From: Micromonosporaceae bacterium
GTDB taxonomy: Bacteria; Actinomycetota; Actinomycetes; Mycobacteriales; Micromonosporaceae
Direction: 5' to 3'
NCBI GenBank assembly: GCA_019689695.1
Contig: JADGHA010000203.1
Location: 1-7,323 of the forward strand
DNA: 7,323 nt
The notes below the pieces were generated by a model, which was not told where the DNA came from, did not search any database, and was given only the letters and a program-made list of their open reading frames with translations. This document shows, one piece after another, positions 1 through 5,407 of the stretch. Within the stretch, counting starts at the first letter, position 1, and every line of letters starts with the position of its first letter. The position numbers were made by a program, and so were the translations under genes.

Positions 1-145
1 CGGTCGTGGTGACCGCACCGGGCGTGCGCGTGGGACCACCCTGGCGCAGCACCTCCGGGTCGACGTCCACGTCGGCCGGGTCGTCGATGTCGCGCTGCTT
101 GGCCTCGCGGACCGGATCGGTGGGTGGCTCGGTGATCTCGCTCAT
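1..145 (-). CDS. hypothetical acidic protein, 5' part only
   Basis: Only the first 48 codons are inside the window; the gene runs off the left edge. The peptide begins MSEITEPPTDPVREAKQ and continues with an Asp-rich stretch (DIDDPADVDVDPEVLRQGG). It is acidic, polar and probably disordered, with no signal peptide or membrane segment. The ATG at 143-145 is the earliest possible start, because an in-frame stop (TAG at 155-157, minus strand) lies four codons upstream. A weak GGGTGG sits just before the start. The other frames here give Arg/Gly-rich shadow peptides, which favours this one. It is divergent from the DDN-family gene at 240, with 94 bases between. I do not recognise the family and infer no function. 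Confidence 0.6.
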   Translation of the reverse strand, partial: MSEITEPPTDPVREAKQRDIDDPADVDVDPEVLRQGGPTRTPGAVTTT

Positions 146-228
146 CCACCCGGTCTACCCGCCCAGCCGGCGGCCATTCGTGCCGTTTGCCGGCTGGCCC
201 GGCGGGTACCGCGCATTGACAACGTTCC

Positions 229-234
229 GGGGAG
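229..234 (+). promoter_or_regulatory. ribosome binding site of the DDN-family gene
   Basis: GGGGAG lies 5 bases before the GTG at 240 and 17 bases before the in-frame ATG at 252. The spacing favours the GTG start. The same frame is open back to position 6, but the peptide upstream of 240 looks like random high-GC translation. Confidence 0.5.
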
Positions 235-239
235 TACGC

Positions 240-665
240 GTGGATGAGGTCATGACCAAACACGTCTACCGCAAGCCACCGTGGTTCCTCCGCGCTATCG
301 GCAACCGGCTGGCCCCGCTCAACCGGGACGTGGTCTCCGTGCTGTCGGTGCGCGGCCGCAAGAGCGGGCAGCTGCGCAGTACGCCGGTGGTGGTGCTGGA
401 CCACGACGGCGAGCGCTACCTGGTCACCCCGTACGGGGACACGGAGTGGGTCCGCAACCTGCGGGCGGCCGGCGAGGGCCAGATCAAGCAGCACGGGCGG
501 ACCGAGGAGTTCACCGCCGTCGAGGTGCCGGTGGACCAGCGCCCGCCGATCATCGAGGCGTACCTGCGCAAGTACGGCCGCATGCCGACCGTGGCCCGCA
601 GCTTCGCGCAGCTGCCGGATCCGGCGCACCACCCCACCTTCCGGATCACATCGAAGGCAGCGTGA
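240..665 (+). CDS. DDN-family (nitroreductase/deazaflavin-dependent) oxidoreductase
   Basis: This 141-residue protein matches the small split beta-barrel enzymes of the deazaflavin-dependent nitroreductase family (DDN; F420H_(2)-dependent quinone reductase type). The family signature is plain: VLSVRGRKSGQLRSTPV (residues 34-50), then a strand pair DGERYLVTPYG (56-66), then WVRNLRAAGEG (70-80). In the family these segments hold the F420 phosphate tail and isoalloxazine-like ring. Residues 1-33 form an amphipathic N-terminal helix region, not a signal peptide, so the enzyme is probably cytosolic or membrane-peripheral. The length is typical. GTG at 240 is chosen for its Shine-Dalgarno sequence. 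The substrate cannot be read from sequence; quinones, nitro compounds and other F420-reducible substrates are known for relatives. The next gene starts 7 bases after the stop, so the two are probably co-transcribed. Confidence 0.88.
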   Translation: MDEVMTKHVYRKPPWFLRAIGNRLAPLNRDVVSVLSVRGRKSGQLRSTPVVVLDHDGERYLVTPYGDTEWVRNLRAAGEGQIKQHGRTEEFTAVEVPVDQRPPIIEAYLRKYGRMPTVARSFAQLPDPAHHPTFRITSKAA

Positions 666-672
666 GGACGGC

Positions 673-939
673 GTGACGGATCCAGCGTTCGACTCCGGCG
701 GCGGGGAAGGCAGCCGCGACTACGTGGACGTGGGGGAGGCCGCCCGCGAGCTGGGCGGGCAGGCCCCGCTGCCCGGCGGCCAGGAGCCGCCCCGCGGCGG
801 GGAGCAACCCGGCGGCGAGGAGCCCATCCGCCCCGTCGAGGAGTCGGAGGATGTCGCCGCCGCGGTGGAGGACGAGGCTCCGGTGCCCGAACTCGCGCCG
901 GAGCCGGAGGAGCCGGGTGGCGGCGGGGCCCGGCCCTAG
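673..939 (+). CDS. acidic Pro/Gly-rich hypothetical protein (88 aa)
   Basis: The GTG start at 673 is preceded by GAGGA at 664-668, which overlaps the stop of the DDN-family gene, so translation is probably coupled. The protein begins MTDPAFDSGGGEGSRDYVD, has one short ordered-looking stretch (DVGEAARELGGQ, about residues 20-31), then becomes low-complexity: Gly/Pro/Glu repeats around residues 34-60 and a tail of alternating Pro and Glu ending in GGGGARP. It is strongly acidic and has no membrane segment, cysteines or aromatic core, so it is probably disordered. Low-complexity GC-rich sequence makes spurious open frames likely, but the acidic composition, the ribosome binding site and the stop exactly at the end of the convergent gene support a real gene. 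I do not recognise a family. Confidence 0.6.
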   Translation: MTDPAFDSGGGEGSRDYVDVGEAARELGGQAPLPGGQEPPRGGEQPGGEEPIRPVEESEDVAAAVEDEAPVPELAPEPEEPGGGGARP

Positions 940-1724
940 GCCCCGTCCAACTCCATGTCGACCCGCTCCGGGTAGAAGCAGTACATCCCCCGCACCTGCT
1001 CGCCGTCGTGCAGCGGCTCGGGGTAGGACCAGACCAGGTTGGGGACCACGCCGTCGGCGACCCGGGCCGACCAGTGCCGCGCGGTCCCCAGGTACGCCGA
1101 GCGGGTCACCGTCGGGCTCGGCTCCAGCAGCTCGGTGTGCACGTCCTCCGGCGGCACGTAGTACTGGGGTGGCAGGCCGGTCTCGAACAGCACCTTGGGC
1201 CGCTTCGTCTCGGCGAGCACCTCGCCGGCCAGGCTGATCCGCAAATGCCGGTCGGTGTCGAGCACGTCGACCCGGTGGTACGGGTCGCGGGCGTGCACGT
1301 AGACCTGCTCGTCCTCCTCGTACCAGGCGTCCATCTTCTCCCAGTAAAAGGCCAGGTAGCCGGCGAGCCAGGACGCCTCCGGCAGCGGCTGCGGGTACTC
1401 CCAGGCCGCGTCCGGCGCCGCCCGGTCACCCACCACGACGGACCAGTGGGTGGCCTCGCCCTTGACCGGGCAGCGGGTGCGCAGCCGGCCGGGCTGCAGT
1501 ACCTCAGGGTGCACGTCGGAGATGGGGAAGTAGTAGACCGGCGGGTGCCCGGTCTCGTGCAGCAGCTTCATTTGCCGGCTGTCGGCGATCGTCTGGCCGG
1601 CGAAGACCACGCGCACCCGGCGCGGGCTGTCCTCGAAGTAGAGCAGGTGCTCCGGGGCGTGCAGGTCGGCGTTGAACTGGCCCGGTCGGGCCCCGAACGG
1701 CCCGGTGCCCGTGGTCAGGCTCAC
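936..1724 (-). CDS. DUF427 domain-containing protein, two tandem domains
   Basis: The 262-residue protein consists of two DUF427 (NTP_transf_9) domains. Domain 1 spans about residues 36-144 and domain 2 about 151-257. The repeats align by eye: MKLLHETGHPPVYYFPISDV versus PKVLFETGLPPQYYVPPEDV, then ATHWSVVVGD versus ARHWSARVADG, then AAWEYPQPLPE versus LVWSYPEPLHD, then LAFYWEKMDAW versus MYCFYPERVDM. DUF427 is a small beta-barrel fold common in actinobacteria and of unsettled biochemistry; the Pfam name does not establish nucleotidyl transfer. No signal peptide or membrane helix is seen. GTG at 1724 is chosen because it overlaps the DUF2267 stop (GTGA) and the DUF427-like sequence begins shortly after it. 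The open frame extends upstream to 2153, but that part is the out-of-frame shadow of the DUF2267 gene. The 3' end overlaps the convergent acidic gene by CTAG. Confidence 0.88.
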   Translation of the reverse strand: MSLTTGTGPFGARPGQFNADLHAPEHLLYFEDSPRRVRVVFAGQTIADSRQMKLLHETGHPPVYYFPISDVHPEVLQPGRLRTRCPVKGEATHWSVVVGDRAAPDAAWEYPQPLPEASWLAGYLAFYWEKMDAWYEEDEQVYVHARDPYHRVDVLDTDRHLRISLAGEVLAETKRPKVLFETGLPPQYYVPPEDVHTELLEPSPTVTRSAYLGTARHWSARVADGVVPNLVWSYPEPLHDGEQVRGMYCFYPERVDMELDGA

Positions 1725-2143
1725 CGGCGGTTGCCCTTCATCTGTCCGCTGCTGCCCGCGTTGACCAGTTGCTGCAGGTCGCCCGGCAGCTCCTCGCGGA
1801 CCTTCTGCATCAGCCCGCCCTGGACGGCCTCGTCCACCACCTCGAGCACGACGCGGCTGGCGTAGGCGGCCTTGGGCCCGTCGAAGCCGGACCGCTCGCT
1901 GACCCGCGAGATGAACTCGTCGAGCCCGAACCGGATGCCGGTGCCGCCTCCGCCGAAGATCTCGGTCCGCCGCAGGTGGTTGCCGATCTCCTGGGGCAGC
2001 TGCGCGGCGAGGTTGTCCGCCTGCCCCTCCGGGATCCGGTCGCCCAAGGTCTCCAGGACCGCCCGGGTCGCCCGCTCCGCCTCGCCCCGGCTGCCCAAAC
2101 GGGCCCGCTGCTGCACCTGGCCGATGAAAGCGTCGTGTTGCAT
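1721..2143 (-). CDS. DUF2267 domain-containing protein
   Basis: This 140-residue soluble protein matches DUF2267, an all-helical family built from two similar halves. The halves are visible: HDAFIGQVQQRA with AERATRAVLETLGDRIPEGQ (about residues 3-42), and LDEFISRVSERSG with AAYASRVVLEVVDEAVQGG (about 74-110). Between them is a short Gly-rich hinge (FGGGGTG, 63-69). Family function is unknown; members are common in actinobacteria and often lie near stress-related genes, which is weak evidence. The ATG at 2143 has a strong Shine-Dalgarno sequence, GGAGGTG, 7 bases upstream. The stop overlaps the DUF427 start by GTGA, so the two are almost certainly translated from one message. An AT-rich stretch just upstream (2166-2185) is the likely promoter region. 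Confidence 0.85.
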   Translation of the reverse strand: MQHDAFIGQVQQRARLGSRGEAERATRAVLETLGDRIPEGQADNLAAQLPQEIGNHLRRTEIFGGGGTGIRFGLDEFISRVSERSGFDGPKAAYASRVVLEVVDEAVQGGLMQKVREELPGDLQQLVNAGSSGQMKGNRR

Positions 2144-2150
2144 GGTGGTT

Positions 2151-2157
2151 CACCTCC
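2151..2157 (-). promoter_or_regulatory. ribosome binding site of the DUF2267 gene
   Basis: On the minus strand GGAGGTG lies 7 bases before the ATG at 2143. It is one of the strongest Shine-Dalgarno matches in the window and fixes the start of the DUF2267 gene. Confidence 0.8.
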
Positions 2158-2165
2158 GGCGAGGG

Positions 2166-2185
2166 ACACTTTTGTACTCATTTGT
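2166..2185 (-). promoter_or_regulatory. AT-rich tandem decamer ahead of the DUF2267 gene
   Basis: On the minus strand this 20-base stretch reads as two adjacent 10-mers, ACAAATGAGT then ACAAAAGTGT, identical at 8 of 10 positions. It sits 23 bases upstream of the DUF2267 start in an otherwise GC-rich region and is the only AT-rich stretch in the 71-base gap. Repeats one helical turn apart suit a promoter or activator-binding site. I see no clear -35/-10 pair, so the promoter role is inferred from position and composition. Confidence 0.35.
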
Positions 2186-2214
2186 GGCCCTACCCACCGG
2201 GCCGGAGGTCACAC

Positions 2215-2726
2215 CTACGCCGGTCCGCCGATGAGCGCGCCGGCGTCGTACTCCCGCACCGCGGGCCGCGCCCCGATCACCGCCAGGCACGCCGCGTGCC
2301 CCGGACCGCCCTCGAGGTCGTACAGCGCGAACCTGCCGGGCGCGTCCGGCCGGCCGGCCCACCCCACCAGGCGGGCCGGCTCGCCGGCGGCCGAGACGGT
2401 CAGGTCCCGCAGCGGTACGCGCAGACCCTCCCCGGTGGCCTTCACCACCGCTTCCTTGCGTACCCAGTACCGGAAGAAGTCCCTGCCCTGGCGGCCGGGA
2501 TCCAGACGGTCGAACTCCGCCCGCTCCTGTCGTGAGAGCACGGCATCGGCGAGCCCCACCGCCCGCGGCGGGGCGATCCGCTCCACGTCGAGCCCGACCG
2601 CCGGCGCGGTGGCGAAGGCGACCCCGACGAGGTCGCCGGAGTGCGCGACGGAGAACGCCGGGCCCACCAGACCTGGCACTCGGCCGGGCCGAGCAGCGGT
2701 ACGCGCGGCGGGGCGGGTCGGGTCAC
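2215..2726 (-). pseudogene. Sfp-type 4'-phosphopantetheinyl transferase, internally deleted and frameshifted
   Basis: The C-terminal part (2655 down to 2215) is a good Sfp-type phosphopantetheinyl transferase: FSVAHSGD, then GLDVE (Mg-binding Asp at codon 2587-2589), then RYWVRKEAVVKATGEGL (Lys of the KEA motif at 2455-2457), then a typical C-terminal domain. Such enzymes transfer phosphopantetheine from CoA to carrier-protein serines. The usual N-terminus of this actinobacterial group, a VWWAR motif near the start, is also present (VTRPAPPRVPLL...CQVWWAR from GTG at 2726), but in a different frame and ending at 2658, two bases before the FSVAHSGD frame. About 60 residues that should lie between them, including positions equivalent to the CoA-binding basic residues of Sfp (Lys28, Lys31, Arg44, from memory), are absent. 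A single base error cannot explain this. Alternatively, translation could start upstream in the C-terminal frame (ATG at 2742 or GTG at 2811), giving a protein without the normal N-terminal half. It follows cobS by 140 bases. Confidence 0.68.
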
Positions 2727-2729
2727 GAG

Positions 2730-2851
2730 TCCACTGTGCCATCGCCCGGCACCCACCGACTGGACCTGGCCCAACGACTGGGACGACCTCCTCAGGGACA
2801 GGGAATGGCACCGGCCGCGACCGCTTCCCGGCCAGGACAGTGCACAGTGGA
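2730..2851. repeat. 10-bp perfect inverted repeat bounding the cobS-PPTase gap
   Basis: TCCACTGTGC at 2730-2739 is the exact reverse complement of GCACAGTGGA at 2842-2851. The pair encloses 102 bases and nearly fills the gap between cobS (stop at 2867) and the broken phosphopantetheinyl transferase (start at 2726). I see no target-site duplication (flanks ACGAG and TCGAC) and no coding potential I trust between the repeats. It could be a small miniature element, a paired operator or chance. Confidence 0.4.
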
Positions 2852-2866
2852 TCGACGGGCGCGGGG

Positions 2867-3625
2867 TCAGCCGCCGACGAGCAGGCCCAGGTAGGTGAGC
2901 GTGGTGGTCACCTCGACCGCCGCGCCGAGCACGTCGCCGGTGATGCCGCCCAGCCGGCGTACCACGTGGCGGTGCAACAGCAGCGCGACGGCGAGGGCGG
3001 CGAGCACGGCGACCGGCCCCTGCCACGGGCGGCCGGGCACGGCCGGCACGGCCAGCAGCGCGACGGCGGCGGTGCCGGCGGCCTGCGCGGCCGGCCGGGC
3101 GGCACCGGCCACCAGCGCGCCGAGGCCGTCCGGGCGGGCCGCCGGGACGCCACGCCGGCAGGCCCAGGTGGCGGCGGCCCGGCCGGCGGCGGTCGCGGCA
3201 ACCACGCCGGCCAGCGCGGCCGCCCAGCCCCGGGCGGGCAGCGCCGCCACCGAGGCGGCCTGGGCCAGCAGGGTCAGCACCAGCGCGGCGACGCCGAACG
3301 GGCCGACGTCCGGCCGGCGCATGATGGCCAGCGCCTGCTCCCGGGAGCGGTAGGCGCCCAGCCCGTCGGCGGTGTCCGCGAGCCCGTCCAGGTGCAGGCC
3401 GCGGGTGAGCAGCGCGCCGGCGGCGACGACGGCCACCGCGGCCGGCAGGCGCGGCACGCCACCGGCGTCCAGGCCGACCAGCACGCCGCCGAGGACGGCG
3501 CCGAGCGCCGCACCCACGGCCGGCGCCAGCCGGATGGCGACCGCGGCGCTGGCCCGGTCGACCCGCCCGGCCGGCAGCGGCGCGACCGTGAAGAGGGTGA
3601 CGGCCAGGCGCACCCCGTCGATCAC
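2867..3625 (-). CDS. cobS: adenosylcobinamide-GDP ribazoletransferase (cobalamin synthase)
   Basis: CobS joins adenosylcobinamide-GDP to alpha-ribazole (or its 5'-phosphate), the last assembly step of adenosylcobalamin, in the cytoplasmic membrane. The 252-residue protein has the family hallmarks: an N-terminal segment LAVTLFTVAPLPAGRVD (7-23), the signature RGLHLDGLADTADGLGAY (75-92) with its Asp-rich metal-binding site, and ALAIMRRPDVGPFG (98-111). Several Ala/Leu/Val-rich membrane helices follow, and GGITGDVLGA (226-235) near the end matches the conserved C-terminal GD motif. Length is normal and all key motifs are intact. The GTG start at 3625 overlaps the stop of the cobUT gene by GTGA, indicating translational coupling and placing it second in a two-gene cobalamin operon. 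Confidence 0.95.
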   Translation of the reverse strand: MIDGVRLAVTLFTVAPLPAGRVDRASAAVAIRLAPAVGAALGAVLGGVLVGLDAGGVPRLPAAVAVVAAGALLTRGLHLDGLADTADGLGAYRSREQALAIMRRPDVGPFGVAALVLTLLAQAASVAALPARGWAAALAGVVAATAAGRAAATWACRRGVPAARPDGLGALVAGAARPAAQAAGTAAVALLAVPAVPGRPWQGPVAVLAALAVALLLHRHVVRRLGGITGDVLGAAVEVTTTLTYLGLLVGG

Positions 3626-5316
3626 TCGGCCGCAGCCGCCGCGGGGTGTGGCCCGGTCGTGCTCGCCAGGCCGAGCATGGACTGCAGCAGCGGCAGGACG
3701 GCCAGGGCATTCGCCCCCTCGCCCAGGTCGAGCTGGGTGTCCAGGACCGGGTCGAGGCCGAGCACGTCCGCCGCCTGCTTGACCGTCGGGTGCCGGCCGT
3801 GGTCGGGCAGCAGGCACCAGTGCCGGGCCTGGCCGGCCAGGTCCCGGGCGACCAGGCCGGCGGCGGCCCCGACCGGCCCGTCCAGCAGCACCGGCGTGCG
3901 CCGGGCGGCGGCGCCGAGCAGGATGCCGGTGGCCACGGCGATGTCGCCGCCGCCCAGCTCGGCGAGCAACTCCCGCGCCCCGCGGCTGCTGAGCCGGATG
4001 CGGTGCAGCGCGTCGCGCACCGCGGCGCACCGGACCATCCAGGCGTTGTCGTCGATCCCGCCGCCCGGCGTGACCACCCGGCCGAGCAGGGCGGCCGGCT
4101 CGGCGCCGGTGTCCGCCGCGACGACCGCGGCCGCCGCGGCCGGGGCACCGGCCCCGCACGAGCCGAGCACGATCAGGTCGACACCGCTGTCCACCGCCTC
4201 CTCGGCCAGCCGCCAGCCGTACCGCAGCGCGGCCTCGACCGCCTCCGGGGTCAGCGCCGGGCCGTCCTCGATGGGCGCCGCGGTCGCCGCGTCCACCACC
4301 TGCAGGCTCGCCCCGGCGGCCGCGGCGAGGGTGGCCAGCGCGCCCTCGCCGGCCCGTGCCTGGTCCGCGCGGCGCGTCGAGTCGCCCGGGGGCGTGCCGG
4401 CGGCGACGCCACCCTCGTGGTCGCCGTGCAGCAGGAGTACGCGGACCGAGGTCCACGGAGCGGGGGCGGGGCGCGACTGGACGCCGGCCGCGAACGACAC
4501 CGCCTCGGCCAGGGTGCCGAAGCCGGCGCCGGCGAGGTCCAGGCTGGCCAGCCGCTCCTGGGCGGCCTCCGGCGCGCCCTCGTCCGGCAGCGGCAGGTCC
4601 ATCCCGGGCTGGATGACCAGGCCGGTCGCGGCCACCGGCAGGGTCACCGTCGGCTCGGTCAGCGCATCGCTGACCCTGGGCACCGCGGCGGTGGCGACGG
4701 CCGGTGTGACCACCTCGGGCGAGGCCGGCTGCTCGCCGGTCTGCGCGCCGCCGGCCCGTTTCAGCCAGGCCGGCTGGCCGGCCACCACCAGCACCACCGC
4801 GTCGCAGGCGTCCGCGACCGCCCGGTTGGTCGCGCCGAGGAAGTCGGCGAACACCTGCCCGGCCGGGGTGGCCGGCACCACGGACAGGCCCACCTCGGGG
4901 CTGACCAGGACCAGGCGGGCAGCGCAGCCGCGGACCGCGGCGACCAGGGCGGCGGTGGCGTCCACGAAGGAGTCCGGACGCTCCGGAACCTCGCCGGCGG
5001 ACAGGCCGAGCAGGGCGGTGACCCAGCCGCCGAGGTCGTCGACGAGCAGTGCCTGGTCCGGCTTCGCCTCGGCGAGCAGGCCGGAAAGCCGGCCCGGGTC
5101 GGCGCCGATTTCCACGGTCGTCCACGACTGCGGCCGGCGCTGCCGGTGGGCGGCGATCCGCTCGGCCCACTCCGCGTCCTGCCCGTCGGCGTCCGGCGCC
5201 GAGGTGGCCACGTAGGTGACCGCCGAGGCGCCACCGAGCAGAGACTCGGCGAACTCGGACTTGCCCGAGCGGATCCCGCCGAGCACCAGTACGCTGTTCC
5301 ACCCGTCAACCGACAT
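3622..5316 (-). CDS. cobU/cobT: CobU-CobT fusion: adenosylcobinamide kinase/guanylyltransferase plus DMB phosphoribosyltransferase-like domain
   Basis: The protein has 564 residues in two parts. CobU (about 6-186) phosphorylates adenosylcobinamide and transfers GMP to it. It shows P-loop GGIRSGKS (13-20), ERIAAHRQRRPQSWTTVE (52-69) with His57 matching the guanylylated histidine region, the Walker-B-like LLVDDLGGW (90-98), VSPEVGLSVVP (138-148) and VVLVVAGQPAWLK (174-186). A low-complexity Ala/Thr/Pro/Val linker (187-238) follows. The CobT-like part (about 239-550) has LPLPDEGAPEAAQERLASL, LLLHGDHEGGV (294-304), GRVVTPGGGIDD (412-423), LGGGDIAVATGILLGAAARR (454-473), LLDG (477-480) and DLGEGANALAVLPLL (530-544), where Glu533 matches the catalytic Glu317 of Salmonella CobT. 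It departs from CobT at 385-393 (GSCGAGAPA for the usual GEMGIGNTT) and lacks KPPGSLG. ATG 5316 is chosen because the CobU sequence starts there and a -10 box is suitably placed. cobS follows with a 4-bp overlap. Confidence 0.9.
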   Translation of the reverse strand: MSVDGWNSVLVLGGIRSGKSEFAESLLGGASAVTYVATSAPDADGQDAEWAERIAAHRQRRPQSWTTVEIGADPGRLSGLLAEAKPDQALLVDDLGGWVTALLGLSAGEVPERPDSFVDATAALVAAVRGCAARLVLVSPEVGLSVVPATPAGQVFADFLGATNRAVADACDAVVLVVAGQPAWLKRAGGAQTGEQPASPEVVTPAVATAAVPRVSDALTEPTVTLPVAATGLVIQPGMDLPLPDEGAPEAAQERLASLDLAGAGFGTLAEAVSFAAGVQSRPAPAPWTSVRVLLLHGDHEGGVAAGTPPGDSTRRADQARAGEGALATLAAAAGASLQVVDAATAAPIEDGPALTPEAVEAALRYGWRLAEEAVDSGVDLIVLGSCGAGAPAAAAAVVAADTGAEPAALLGRVVTPGGGIDDNAWMVRCAAVRDALHRIRLSSRGARELLAELGGGDIAVATGILLGAAARRTPVLLDGPVGAAAGLVARDLAGQARHWCLLPDHGRHPTVKQAADVLGLDPVLDTQLDLGEGANALAVLPLLQSMLGLASTTGPHPAAAAAE

Positions 5317-5323
5317 GCCACGT

Positions 5324-5329
5324 ACCCTA
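5324..5329 (-). promoter_or_regulatory. candidate -10 box for leaderless cobUT transcript
   Basis: On the minus strand TAGGGT fits the actinobacterial TANNNT -10 pattern and ends 7 bases before the cobUT ATG (5316). That places the predicted transcription start at or one base before the A of ATG. No Shine-Dalgarno sequence is visible, which agrees with a leaderless message. No convincing -35 box is seen. Confidence 0.5.
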
Positions 5330-5333
5330 TGGC

Positions 5334-5349
5334 GTGCCCCTGAGTGCCC
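5334..5349. promoter_or_regulatory. GTGCCC direct repeat, 10-bp period, in the cobUT/small-gene divergent region
   Basis: GTGCCC occurs at 5334-5339 and again at 5344-5349, exactly one helical turn apart, in the 91-base gap between divergent starts. The first copy lies just upstream of the cobUT -10 box and the second lies 17 bases before the candidate TACGCT -10 box of the rightward gene. A role as a shared binding site is inferred from position only; chance is possible in GC-rich DNA. Confidence 0.25.
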
Positions 5350-5366
5350 AGTGGTGGCCCGCCGAC

Positions 5367-5372
5367 TACGCT
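5367..5372 (+). promoter_or_regulatory. candidate -10 box for the 67-aa protein / protease pair
   Basis: TACGCT matches TANNNT and lies about 35 bases before the ATG at 5408, leaving room for a short leader with the GGGGAG ribosome binding site at 5393-5398. The hexamer 17 bases upstream (GTGCCC) is a poor -35, so support is modest. Confidence 0.35.
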
Positions 5373-5407
5373 TGCCGGGGCGCGAACGCCGAGGGGAGAG
5401 CGAGACC

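Noticed and set aside
216..221. Perfect TTGACA -35-like hexamer before the DDN-family gene
   Set aside because: No TANNNT hexamer lies 16-19 bases downstream, and the spacing would put a start inside the coding region. Not enough to call a promoter.
1725..2153. N-terminal extension of the DUF427 frame up to 2153
   Set aside because: The extension is the shifted frame of the DUF2267 gene and reads as Arg/Gly-rich noise; the GTG at 1724 with the GTGA overlap is the natural start.
2206..2216. Small hairpin AGGT-CAC-ACCT at the end of the transferase gene as a terminator
   Set aside because: Only four base pairs and no U-tract; far too weak for an intrinsic terminator.
2641..2898. Plus-strand frame with a Trp/Asp-rich stretch (around 2757-2856) in the cobS-PPTase gap
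   Set aside because: It has no ribosome binding site, runs into the cobS gene in antisense, and most of it is antisense to the transferase. The Trp residues come from repeated TGG in GC-rich DNA.
1769..5215. Very long open frame on the plus strand (over 1100 codons) antisense to the DUF2267, PPTase and cobalamin genes
   Set aside because: Its translation is Arg/Pro/Ser/Ala-rich low-complexity sequence with no motif, and it lies opposite genes with clear family motifs. It is a known artefact of high-GC codon bias.
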